Assembly: GCA_030606485.1 (NCBI GenBank)
Contig: JAUWGH010000012.1
Coordinates: forward strand, 1 to 50,601
Direction of reading: 5' to 3'
From: Promethearchaeota archaeon
Lineage (GTDB): Archaea; Asgardarchaeota; Lokiarchaeia; Sigyniarchaeales; SOKP01
DNA length: 50,601 nucleotides
Shown: in pieces, positions 8,471-16,286 of the stretch
Numbering within the stretch: the first letter of the stretch is position 1
Layout of the letters: the number at the start of each line of letters is the position of its first letter
The notes under the pieces: model-generated
The model's input: only the letters and a program-made list of their open reading frames with translations
The model's database searches: none
What the model was told of the DNA's origin: nothing
Program-made: the position numbers and the translations under genes

Positions 8471-9691
8471 CTATAAACCACTTGTAATATTCATAATCTC
8501 CATTAAGAGTATCCCATGATAATATAAAATTGAATCGAAAAAATGCTCTCCCTTAGCACCATTTTCCTTTCCACTTTTTATTAAAGCTAATCTAGAATTT
8601 AACGCTGCTTTAATTAATAACTCTATCCCTTTATAAATCAAATTTGGATTCCAAATCCCTCTATTATAATTAGCCCACCAAGTTGGACATGAATGTAAAC
8701 CTCTGTCGTAAAACCACCGGGCTGTATTACTATATTGTTCTACTTCCCAATTCTTGGATTTATCTATTCCCTCTAATAATTCCATAAGTTTGTTTAAACT
8801 TTTTAATATTTTCCAATAATACTTATGGACTTCATTTTTGGGATGTTTCCATAGTGGAAAAGGGATATTTTGCTTTAGATCCTGTTCAGTTGTGCTCCAA
8901 CTTGATTCCTTTGGGATCAACCCCTTTTTTTCAATTGGAAAATATTTTTTAAGTTCTGAAATAAAACAAGTACATATATCATTCTCCTTTTCCAGTTTTC
9001 TCAAAACCTTACCTAGAAAATCCGTCTCATAGTGAGCGTGGTGATGTCCAAATGTTTCGACATCTTGAGAAATTATAATATAGCTCTCTGATTTATATAG
9101 GTTATTTAAATTGTCTATGAACTCTTTAGTAGTAATATTTTTGAAAGAAATTTTATTGCTAAGAATATCATCTCTGAAATATAATAAAAGTTTGTTGGCA
9201 GCTTGATGGATTTTATCATATGGCCAGTTTGTTGGGCACGCAACACCACTTATTATTATCCATTCATATCCCAGATTTTTTACTAATTCGATAATCGCAG
9301 GAGAAATTGCCATCTCTGGAGGGAAAAACCCTAATTTTTTCCAGTTATTTCCAAATTCTCTTCTATTAACATCTTCATTAAGATGTATTTGGCGTTCAGC
9401 TTCCTCTTTGGGAATCAGTGGAAGTATTGGATGAAATTTTCCAGTGCCAACAATTTCAATTTTTTTTTGTTTAACAAGGTCCTTTATTAAATCCATTGTT
9501 TCTCCTAACCCGAACTCATAAAGCATATCAACAAGAACTCCATTGATATTTAAGCAAAATCGCGCATTTTCATATTGTTGTATTATTCTAAATAGCGGTT
9601 GATAGCACTCATCATTTATTTTTTTTAAGACCTTGATGTCCTGAGTGGAGGGTTGGTACATGTGCAACAATAGAGAGAAATAATTAGCCAT
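8471..9691 (-). CDS. Glycoside hydrolase family 57 protein
   Basis: GH57 enzymes are retaining alpha-glucan-active enzymes (amylases, branching enzymes, 4-alpha-glucanotransferases) common in archaea. The family motifs are in order: HMYQP (10-14), GKFHPILPLIP near 84, GFFPPEMA near 122 with the expected nucleophile Glu, and DVETFGHHHAHYE near 210 with the expected acid/base Asp. At 406 residues it has the catalytic barrel and a C-terminal helical region (the WSTTEQDLKQ segment) but no added carbohydrate-binding module. No signal peptide is visible, so it is probably cytosolic. It may act with the glycogen synthase encoded at 26.9 kb in alpha-glucan metabolism. The exact specificity is undetermined. 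It converges on the Roadblock gene with only 13 bp between stops. Confidence 0.88.
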   Translation of the reverse strand: MANYFSLLLHMYQPSTQDIKVLKKINDECYQPLFRIIQQYENARFCLNINGVLVDMLYEFGLGETMDLIKDLVKQKKIEIVGTGKFHPILPLIPKEEAERQIHLNEDVNRREFGNNWKKLGFFPPEMAISPAIIELVKNLGYEWIIISGVACPTNWPYDKIHQAANKLLLYFRDDILSNKISFKNITTKEFIDNLNNLYKSESYIIISQDVETFGHHHAHYETDFLGKVLRKLEKENDICTCFISELKKYFPIEKKGLIPKESSWSTTEQDLKQNIPFPLWKHPKNEVHKYYWKILKSLNKLMELLEGIDKSKNWEVEQYSNTARWFYDRGLHSCPTWWANYNRGIWNPNLIYKGIELLIKAALNSRLALIKSGKENGAKGEHFFDSILYYHGILLMEIMNITSGL

Positions 9692-9844
9692 TTTAAGTCT
9701 CTTTATAATTTTATCTTCTTTTTTTAATATAATTAACTTAATCTTAAAAATAAAAAAGTAAATTAACCAAATAATAACTTTTTTTTTTGTATGTTATATG
9801 GGTATGATACAAAATTATATTTTTTTTTGTTATATATTTTCCAT

Positions 9845-10273
9845 GTGATATATCACATCATTTTATATGAAACTAATTCAGGTAAATTAATTTTAGATAT
9901 AGTTTTTAAAGAGATAATTGGAGATGATTCACTATTTACGGGATTCATTTCTGCTCTTAAAAGTTTTGGCGCAGATATCTTAAAAAATCAACCAAAAAAT
10001 ATCAATATGATTAAGTTTGATAATTTGATAATAAAAATCTTTACGATAGCAGAATTAAATATTGATGTAGTAATCCTCTTTGACCCAGAGCCAGAACATT
10101 ATAAAATTGTAAATGAAATACTTCCAAAAATAGAAACCATAATTTTTGAATATGAAACACTCTTTACCGAATGGAATGGCATGAATCTTAATGAATTTCA
10201 AATCTTGGCAGAACCGATTATCAATCTTATAAGAAAATCAATTTTTGCTGAAGCAATCGTTGGAGCACTCTAA
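9845..10273 (+). CDS. Longin/Roadblock-like domain protein
   Basis: The protein is about 142 residues if it starts at the GTG chosen here. The opening IYHIILYETNSGKLILD is the first beta hairpin of a longin/Roadblock-like fold, and DSLFTGFISALKSFGADIL is its first helix. Two more strands (IIKIFTIAEL, VVILFDPEP) and helices follow. This pattern recurs in Asgard longin-like proteins thought to act with small GTPases and membrane traffic. The frame extends upstream to an ATG at 9791, but those 18 residues are Phe/Tyr/Leu-rich and would come before the first strand, so the GTG is preferred. The family assignment is by fold pattern only. Confidence 0.6.
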   Translation: MIYHIILYETNSGKLILDIVFKEIIGDDSLFTGFISALKSFGADILKNQPKNINMIKFDNLIIKIFTIAELNIDVVILFDPEPEHYKIVNEILPKIETIIFEYETLFTEWNGMNLNEFQILAEPIINLIRKSIFAEAIVGAL

Positions 10274-10305
10274 AAAATAGAAGTTAAAATATTTCTTTTT
10301 AAGTT

Positions 10306-11412
10306 TTATTTTTCAATAATTGTCTCTTTTATTTTTGTTCCAAAATGAGTAGCTCCTGGCCCAATATGAACCAAGACCTCATCTCCTTTCTTCAGATAAA
10401 CTACGGGCACTGCTTTTCCATCTACACTGATTAACCTAATAGTTTCTGCATTTTGTAATATAACATTAATCGGTATTTTTTCATCTTTCACTTCTGCTGC
10501 TAAATTGAATAACAACATAGGTCTTACTTCGATTTTTACTCTCCCTACAGAAACAATTCTAGTGTTCCCATTTAAATCAGACACGAAAACTTTATCTCCC
10601 GCTTTTAATTCACTAAGATAATTTGTTTTATATGGATTAGAAGCTTTAGGATCGTCGTTAGGCACTAGAATATAAGCGCTTACATCTCCCGCGTTAACAC
10701 GAAAGGGTCTTGAAGATACAAATTGAGTCTTAAATACTTCAGCATGTACAAGTACAAACCCCTTAGCAGTACTACCAACTAACATCCCCTCTCCAGAGTG
10801 TAATAAAGTTGTTGTGTCTACACATACCCTACTACCATCTGGAATTTCTTTAATGTTTAAGATTTTTGCTTTTGTAATTTCAATTTGAGTAGATGTTTGA
10901 ATCAATCTTTTCAAGGATAAGATCTCATCTGAATTTTTAGGCGTAAAAACGACTCCATCGACACCAATCTCAAGAGTTTTAAACATCACCTCTGCTTCTT
11001 TTATTGTATCAACCTGTGCAATTAATTCAGTATCAATTGAGTGAAGCTTTGCAATTAGATTTTCAAAAGGGATGATTTTCCAGTCTTTCGCTTGAACAAT
11101 TATAAAATTCAAACCCTTTTTAGCTAAATCAACAACTTTTAACTCATCATCTTTTGTTTTTAACTCAAAAAAAACTCCAATATTTTTATCTTGATTGATT
11201 AATTCTTCTAATTTACTATCTTCTTTTAAAATTAAATTATCTGGAACAAGTTTGGCATTATTTGAATATGTTTTTAATCTTTTAATATTCTTAAAAACTT
11301 CAAATGTCTCCTCTGAAATGATAATATCCAATATATTATAATTAAATGCAGACTGAACTAATTCATTAAAATTTTCAGATTTTTTCTCAAAATTTAAAAT
11401 TATCTTTTTCAT
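10306..11412 (-). CDS. aroB': 3-dehydroquinate synthase, type II (archaeal)
   Basis: This enzyme makes 3-dehydroquinate in the archaeal entry to the shikimate pathway, from 2-amino-3,7-dideoxy-D-threo-hept-6-ulosonate, using NAD. The family is recognised by the run GSRVCVDTTTLLHSGEGML, followed by VGSTAKGFVLVHAE, SSRPFRVNAGDVSAY and the late GPGATHFGT. About 368 residues matches the family. The start was set at the ATG giving MKKIILNF, since the upstream extension would need a TTG and adds seven residues foreign to the family. It is divergent from the ESCRT-III gene across a 165-bp spacer. No other shikimate gene is in the window. Confidence 0.93.
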   Translation of the reverse strand: MKKIILNFEKKSENFNELVQSAFNYNILDIIISEETFEVFKNIKRLKTYSNNAKLVPDNLILKEDSKLEELINQDKNIGVFFELKTKDDELKVVDLAKKGLNFIIVQAKDWKIIPFENLIAKLHSIDTELIAQVDTIKEAEVMFKTLEIGVDGVVFTPKNSDEILSLKRLIQTSTQIEITKAKILNIKEIPDGSRVCVDTTTLLHSGEGMLVGSTAKGFVLVHAEVFKTQFVSSRPFRVNAGDVSAYILVPNDDPKASNPYKTNYLSELKAGDKVFVSDLNGNTRIVSVGRVKIEVRPMLLFNLAAEVKDEKIPINVILQNAETIRLISVDGKAVPVVYLKKGDEVLVHIGPGATHFGTKIKETIIEK

Positions 11413-11510
11413 TATAGCCGATAATCTTACCAATTTTTTATTTGATTTAATTATTTTTCATGCGATTTAAAATCTTTTTTATTTGATGATGTTTTTTGGA
11501 TTAATTAAAG

Positions 11511-11518
11511 TTTAAAAA
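11511..11518 (+). promoter_or_regulatory. Possible TATA box for the ESCRT-III gene
   Basis: TTTAAAAA lies 60 bp upstream of the chosen ATG, preceded by a purine-rich AAAG that could serve as a BRE. Archaeal start sites usually fall about 25 bp downstream, which would leave a leader of roughly 35-40 nt. AT-richness makes the assignment weak. Confidence 0.3.
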
Positions 11519-11563
11519 AGATAACACTAGTATTTATTATACATAATAAAAATATTTTGAAAT

Positions 11564-11625
11564 GGGAAAACAGAAAGATGGGACTAAAAAACAAATTATT
11601 TCCAAAAAAGGGAAAACAGAAAGAT
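11564..11625 (+). repeat. 16-bp direct repeat spanning the ESCRT-III start
   Basis: GGGAAAACAGAAAGAT occurs at 11564-11579 and again at 11610-11625, 46 bp apart. The first copy ends in the first two bases of the ATG; the second encodes part of the basic N-terminus (GKQKDK). The spacing is not a multiple of three, so the two copies are read in different frames. Confidence 0.6.
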
Positions 11626-12210
11626 AAGACAATAGTGAACATTAAGAAGCAGATTCATCAATTAAAACTCAAATCTAAAGCACTAAATCAAAAATCTGAA
11701 TTATATCGAAAAAATGCTAAAATCGCATTAAAAAATGGAAATAAGGAAAGATCTAAGAATTATCTGGTCCAATGGAAATCCTATAGGAATAAAATTAATA
11801 GAAATACGAATTTATCGTCCAAACTTGAGAGATATATAGATGCAATCGAGGAAGGCAGACTTATCAAGGGTTTAGAATCAACTTTATCAGCCTCAACTGC
11901 TGCCTTAAAAGATTTAGCGGTAAGCGCAAGTCCAGAAAAAGTAGCTACACTTAGTGAGGAAAGTGAGGAATATATTGCAATGATTGAGGAATCAGGCGAA
12001 ATTCTTGCAGGAGACCCGGAAATTGACCAAGGAATTAATATTGATGATGAGTTTGAAAAATTAGAATCCGAGGTCTTACTTGAAGCAGCTGGTGAGATTC
12101 CAGAAATTCCAGTTGAAGAGGAGTTTCTTATAGATGAGATTCCTGAAATGGAAACCAAGGAAAAATTAAAGGACGAAATAGCTAAACTTAAAAAAGAATT
12201 AGAAGAATAA
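11578..12210 (+). CDS. ESCRT-III (Snf7/Vps20/32/60-like) protein
   Basis: The 210-residue protein has the ESCRT-III layout. MGLKNKLFPKKGKQ is a short hydrophobic-basic N-terminus (possible membrane insertion). A strongly basic helical hairpin covers about 18-75 (IKKQIHQLKLKSKALNQKS, YRKNAKIALKNGNKERSKN). Then come SKLERYIDAIEEGRLIKGLESTLS and an acidic C-terminal half. Near 173-190, EIPEIPVEEEF and IDEIP resemble the Pro-spaced MIM2 element that binds Vps4 MIT domains, and a final helix METKEKLKDEIAKLKK closes the chain. ESCRT-III filaments remodel membranes in division and vesicle release. The ATG was chosen over an in-frame TTG seven codons upstream because family members start MGL. No Vps4 or ESCRT-II gene is in the window. 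Confidence 0.85.
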   Translation: MGLKNKLFPKKGKQKDKTIVNIKKQIHQLKLKSKALNQKSELYRKNAKIALKNGNKERSKNYLVQWKSYRNKINRNTNLSSKLERYIDAIEEGRLIKGLESTLSASTAALKDLAVSASPEKVATLSEESEEYIAMIEESGEILAGDPEIDQGINIDDEFEKLESEVLLEAAGEIPEIPVEEEFLIDEIPEMETKEKLKDEIAKLKKELEE

Positions 12211-12272
12211 GGTTAATAAAGTTTTATTTCTCTATTAAATCGATTTCTTCTTTAACTGGATAACTATATTAC

Positions 12273-12297
12273 TTTTTTTGAGAAAAAGAAAAAAAAA
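12273..12297. terminator. Bidirectional terminator between convergent genes
   Basis: A T7 run (12273-12279) and an A9 run (12289-12297) lie between the stops of the ESCRT-III gene and the opposing zinc-finger gene. Each strand therefore meets a T-run shortly after its stop codon. Confidence 0.45.
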
Positions 12298-12305
12298 GAT
12301 TTTTA

Positions 12306-14162
12306 TTAAAAATCTGAAGAATATTTTTTAAAAGCATCTTCCTCATCAATTTCCATTTTCAAATCTTGAATTTTTCTCTCTATTACAAAAAGTTCTTGTT
12401 GATAGGATCTATACGTTCTAAAATAATCCACTTCTGAGATCTCTGACTTCTGAAACTTCCTCTCTAGATGTTTAAGAGTTTGACTTAAACTGAATTCTTC
12501 TTTCTCAAGTTCTAAAAGATGGGTTCTTTTATCAAAATCTGAGCGTTTATTATCTTCTTGGTACCCTCGCTGATTTAAATATAAATGTCCCCGATTTAAA
12601 AATCGTTGGTTTAACCTATTTGGGTTCGTTAAGTCCATGTTATTAAATTCAGGGTTGAAATAATTTTTTTGAACTTGATAAGGGTGTGCAGCAGCCGTAT
12701 TTTGATTGATAAAGTTATTAGGGTTGATATTTGGTGGATATTGAGGATTATATGGTCTTTGATAGTCCTCCAACTTTCTCATTAAAATATTGTTCTCATT
12801 AAAATGGAAATCATTTTGATTTCGATAATTTCTATTTGGCTGTGCGAATTGATTTCCCTGAAAATTATTTACATAGGGGTTATTATAATTTTGTCTCGGA
12901 TGATTATAATTATAATTTTCACCATAATTCATTTGATAATTCGGTAAATAATCTGGATTTTTACTGCATTTTAGATTTAACAGATATGAAATGTTCATTT
13001 CGATGAAATCAATTAAATCTTTTACATCTAATTTAAACATCATTAGAGATTTTGAGGATTCAATATCATATCTTTGATTTTCATCAAAAACTCTTGCATT
13101 CTCTATATATTCAATCACATCTTTTCTTTTTGATGAAGGTATTGAGAAGTAATATTTCCCATATACGAATTCCATATATAGTTTTTTTCTTACTGTCCCT
13201 GTAATTTGTATTCGCTTAAATTCCTCATGAGGAATTTTAAAAATAAACTCTACCCGCTTTTTTAATAATCCATATTCATGAATAAAATAAATGTAGAGAT
13301 TTGAAATTAATAGTGTCCCCCTTTCATTTGAATATTCATTTAAAGGATTAAACCCCTTTGCCAATTTGCACCGCACCGCATATAATGCCTTCTCATCCCT
13401 TGTAAATTCAATTATACTGTTAAATTTTTGAAAATTATTTCGAATATCTTCAAGGAATTTTATTTTAGCATCAATTTCTTGGATTTTATCACTGATTTTT
13501 TTAAGATTATTCTCAATAAAAATAGAAAGAGATTTGTGCTCATGATTAAGATTTTCCAAGATTCCAATGATGATAGGAATGTTTGTATTGGATTGTGTGG
13601 ATATATCGATGAAATAGTTCCTATTCATAAAAATATGGTCATATTCTCGTCTTATATTCTCATATACTTCTTTTTTCACATGAATAAAAAGCCTGTATAA
13701 TGTAATTAATTCTGCTTCTAAAGAAGGGAAATGATAGCATTTAAAGGGTGGTTCTCTAACTTTTTTTAGTTTATTTCGTAGTAAGCTTAACTTATTTATC
13801 AGCTCTCTAAAAGGAATAATAAAGGATCTTGTGTTTCTAATTAATTGAATATATTTTTCATTTATCTGCTTCTTTTTCTCAAATACTTTCACAATAAGGG
13901 AAGAATTGCATTTAGGGCATATTTTTACATTCTTATAAACTTTTGTAGTATTTTGACTAAAGCAGCTATCACATTTTAATATTCCTTCCTTATTTCTACT
14001 TATTTTTTCGGACCCACAATTACTACAGATTAAAAATTCAGTTTGTTTTTCTTTAATGCAGTCAGAGCAAAAACTAGAATGGCAACTTTCACAATAATAA
14101 TTTAAATGCATGCTTCTCTGACACATTGGACAAAGTTGTGTTTGTCTTTGTCGTTCTAACAT
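12306..14162 (-). CDS. TRIM-like zinc-finger, coiled-coil, PH/GRAM-like protein
   Basis: The 618-residue protein has four visible parts. First, residues 11-85 hold six CxxC pairs (Cys11/14, 24/27, 32/35, 46/49, 64/67, 82/85) plus His19 and His28; CESCHSSFCSDCIKE resembles a B-box/treble-clef finger. Second, a long helical, coiled-coil-rich region covers about 95-275. Third, a beta-rich segment around 290-355 (GTLLISNLYIYFIHEYG, then RVEFIFKIPHEEFKRIQI, KLYMEFVYGKYYFSIP) reads like a PH or GRAM domain. Fourth, an Asn/Tyr/Gln/Pro-rich, prion-like tract (about 400-530) is followed by a terminal coiled coil. The order zinc fingers, coiled coil, beta module recalls TRIM E3 ligases, but no full RING consensus is seen. 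It converges on the ESCRT-III gene. Function unknown; membrane-linked scaffold or ligase are guesses. Confidence 0.7.
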   Translation of the reverse strand: MLERQRQTQLCPMCQRSMHLNYYCESCHSSFCSDCIKEKQTEFLICSNCGSEKISRNKEGILKCDSCFSQNTTKVYKNVKICPKCNSSLIVKVFEKKKQINEKYIQLIRNTRSFIIPFRELINKLSLLRNKLKKVREPPFKCYHFPSLEAELITLYRLFIHVKKEVYENIRREYDHIFMNRNYFIDISTQSNTNIPIIIGILENLNHEHKSLSIFIENNLKKISDKIQEIDAKIKFLEDIRNNFQKFNSIIEFTRDEKALYAVRCKLAKGFNPLNEYSNERGTLLISNLYIYFIHEYGLLKKRVEFIFKIPHEEFKRIQITGTVRKKLYMEFVYGKYYFSIPSSKRKDVIEYIENARVFDENQRYDIESSKSLMMFKLDVKDLIDFIEMNISYLLNLKCSKNPDYLPNYQMNYGENYNYNHPRQNYNNPYVNNFQGNQFAQPNRNYRNQNDFHFNENNILMRKLEDYQRPYNPQYPPNINPNNFINQNTAAAHPYQVQKNYFNPEFNNMDLTNPNRLNQRFLNRGHLYLNQRGYQEDNKRSDFDKRTHLLELEKEEFSLSQTLKHLERKFQKSEISEVDYFRTYRSYQQELFVIERKIQDLKMEIDEEDAFKKYSSDF

Positions 14163-14297
14163 TAAATAGGGACCTCTATTCTAAATAGCAAAGTTAAATG
14201 AAACCTAAAATACACATGTAATTTTTAAAATAAGTTAGAAAAGCAAGACCTAAAAAATATAATAATATCTATGTATTACAAAAATTAAACTTAATAT

Positions 14298-14591
14298 TTA
14301 TTTAATTATTTTAATTTTTTGACCTAATGCCTGACCTGGCAAACCAGCTTTTTTAAAATGGGCTAAAACTGCTCCATTATTTCCATGTGGTTTTGTTATT
14401 TTTCCTTTTAAGGATCTTCCTGCCGGCGAAATCCATTCTACTGTTCGACCTATTAATATAGATGCCTTACTTCGGGATTTTATAGCATCAAAATGTAAAA
14501 TACAATATTTTGGGTGAATTAAATGCCGACCTCTTTTATAATTGGCAATAGCTCCTTCCATTCCTAATAATTCCAGTTTGCTAATTGACAT
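14298..14591 (-). CDS. rpl35ae: Ribosomal protein eL33 (L35Ae)
   Basis: This 97-residue protein of the large ribosomal subunit is shared by eukaryotes and some archaea. The conserved C-terminal block is clear: IGRTVEWISPAGRSLKGKIT, PHGNNGAVLAHFKKAGLPGQ and ALGQKIKI. The length fits the family. It stands alone on its strand, 136 bp beyond the start of the zinc-finger gene, with no other ribosomal gene nearby. Its presence fits an Asgard, TACK or Thermococcales-type archaeon. Confidence 0.93.
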   Translation of the reverse strand: MSISKLELLGMEGAIANYKRGRHLIHPKYCILHFDAIKSRSKASILIGRTVEWISPAGRSLKGKITKPHGNNGAVLAHFKKAGLPGQALGQKIKIIK

Positions 14592-14774
14592 AATATGATA
14601 ATTTCCGTTAATATATTCAAATATACATTTTTAAATCGTTAAAAAAATAAAAATTTTACCTAAATTTAGAAAATCATTAATTTTTTCAAATATTTTTTAT
14701 TTTTGAAATAGACGATTTTTAAATTATTATATAGCTAAATTAAAAATTTGTGTAAAATTAAATGATGATTAATC

Positions 14775-16190
14775 TTGCCAAGTAAAGAAATTATTGAGAA
14801 ATCTGAAAAAGAATTATTTAAATTAATGTTTCCAGTTGGCAGCCCTGTTGTGAAAGAAGCATGTGAAATATTAAGTGATTTAATTAAAATTGACACAACT
14901 AATCCTCCAGGAAATGAAATCGTTGCCGCAGAGTATTGTAAAAAACTCTTAGAAAAGGAGGGTTTTGAAAATATAGAAATCATTGAATCTGAACCAGGAA
15001 GAGGAAGTATCATTTGTAGATGGAAAGGTTCAGATCCAAATGCTAAAAGTTTATTATTATTAGCGCATTTAGATGTTGTTCCCGCCGATCCAACCAACTG
15101 GGAGCGAGACCCGTTTTGTGGAGACATAACCGATCAATATATTTGGGGTCGTGGGGCCCTCGACTGTAAAGGAATTTTAGTTCCCGAATTAATGGCTGCA
15201 ATTTACTTGAAGAGAGAAGGTTATAACCCAAAAGGTGATCTCGTGTTATGTTTTACCGCTGATGAAGAAGCGGGTGGAGAGCTAGGTGTTGGATATTTAA
15301 TTAGAAATCATTTTGATAAGGTTAATGTTGATTATGTGATCAATGAGGGTGGAGGTTTTTTATTGCCGTTTGGAAAGGATACTCGGGATTATGTTGCTCA
15401 AATTGGAGAGAAAGGAGTTGCAGAGACAAAAATTAGGGTTAAAGGTATTGGAGGTCATGGAGCCAGGCAGTTGAAACCTGATGATAATGCAATTTATGTT
15501 TTATCTAAGGTTATCCAACGAATAATCGAATTCCAACCGCCCATTGAGATTCAGGATTCAGTAAAAGAAACAGCAGAAAAAATATCTTTACCAGGAATTG
15601 CCAAAAAAATATTAACCTCTAAACGATTAATTAGACCGGCACTTAATTTAGCAGAAAAATTGTTAAAACAACCTTTATCAAAATTAATAATTCCTTTAGT
15701 ATCCGATATATTGAATCCTACACTCTTGAACGCCGGAAAGAAGGTCAATGTTATCCCTCAATACGCTGAAATGACTTTTGATTGTCGCATTTTACCCGGG
15801 CATGATCGTGAAACCATTAAAGGATATCTTAAAAAAGCTTTAGGTAAAAAATTATTTAATAAAATTGAGATAATTCCAATTGAACCCACACAATTGGCTA
15901 CAATAAATTCAAGTAAAGATCCTTTTTATGATTTAATTGAAGAAATTATGAATGAAATGCATCCAGGGGCTAAAATAGTTCCTATGTTATCAGCTGGCTC
16001 GTGTGATACAAAATTTTTTAGAGAAAAGGGGGTTTATTGTTTAGGTTTTATTCCTTTAAGGTATGATTTTAATCCAAACATGTCTTTCGGAGAGTTAGTA
16101 GAAATGGAACACGGGGCTAACGAGAGAATTTCAATTAAAAATCTGAGTTATGGTGTTGAATTTCTTTTTCGATTAATTAAAAGGTTTTGA
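14775..16190 (+). CDS. M20-family metallopeptidase/deacylase (ArgE/DapE/ACY1-like)
   Basis: M20 enzymes use two metal ions to cleave amide bonds of acylated amino acids or dipeptides. The metal ligands and catalytic residues are in place: LLLAHLDVVPAD (His, Asp), GRGALDCKG (bridging Asp), TADEEAGGELG (catalytic Glu and ligand Glu), INEGGG, and EHGANERI near the end. The central dimerisation domain is present (GIGGHGARQLKPDDNAIYVLS). The 471-residue length is normal. The start is a TTG, as stop codons lie in frame just upstream. No signal peptide is seen, so it is cytosolic. The substrate cannot be told from sequence; carboxypeptidase, acetylornithine deacetylase and aminoacylase all belong to this family. 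Confidence 0.88.
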   Translation: MPSKEIIEKSEKELFKLMFPVGSPVVKEACEILSDLIKIDTTNPPGNEIVAAEYCKKLLEKEGFENIEIIESEPGRGSIICRWKGSDPNAKSLLLLAHLDVVPADPTNWERDPFCGDITDQYIWGRGALDCKGILVPELMAAIYLKREGYNPKGDLVLCFTADEEAGGELGVGYLIRNHFDKVNVDYVINEGGGFLLPFGKDTRDYVAQIGEKGVAETKIRVKGIGGHGARQLKPDDNAIYVLSKVIQRIIEFQPPIEIQDSVKETAEKISLPGIAKKILTSKRLIRPALNLAEKLLKQPLSKLIIPLVSDILNPTLLNAGKKVNVIPQYAEMTFDCRILPGHDRETIKGYLKKALGKKLFNKIEIIPIEPTQLATINSSKDPFYDLIEEIMNEMHPGAKIVPMLSAGSCDTKFFREKGVYCLGFIPLRYDFNPNMSFGELVEMEHGANERISIKNLSYGVEFLFRLIKRF

Positions 16191-16286
16191 TTTTAAATAT
16201 TTCTAAAGTCTTAATTTTTTTTTCTAATTATTTTAATAAAAATTGTTAAAATGTTGCGGTTTGAAATAAAATCACATTTTTAATTT

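Noticed and set aside
11557-11577. TTG start adding seven residues to ESCRT-III
   Set aside because: Family members begin MGL, and the added residues MKWENRK do not fit.
14735-15231. Antisense frames over the start of the M20 gene
   Set aside because: They overlap a strong M20 coding region and show no domain.
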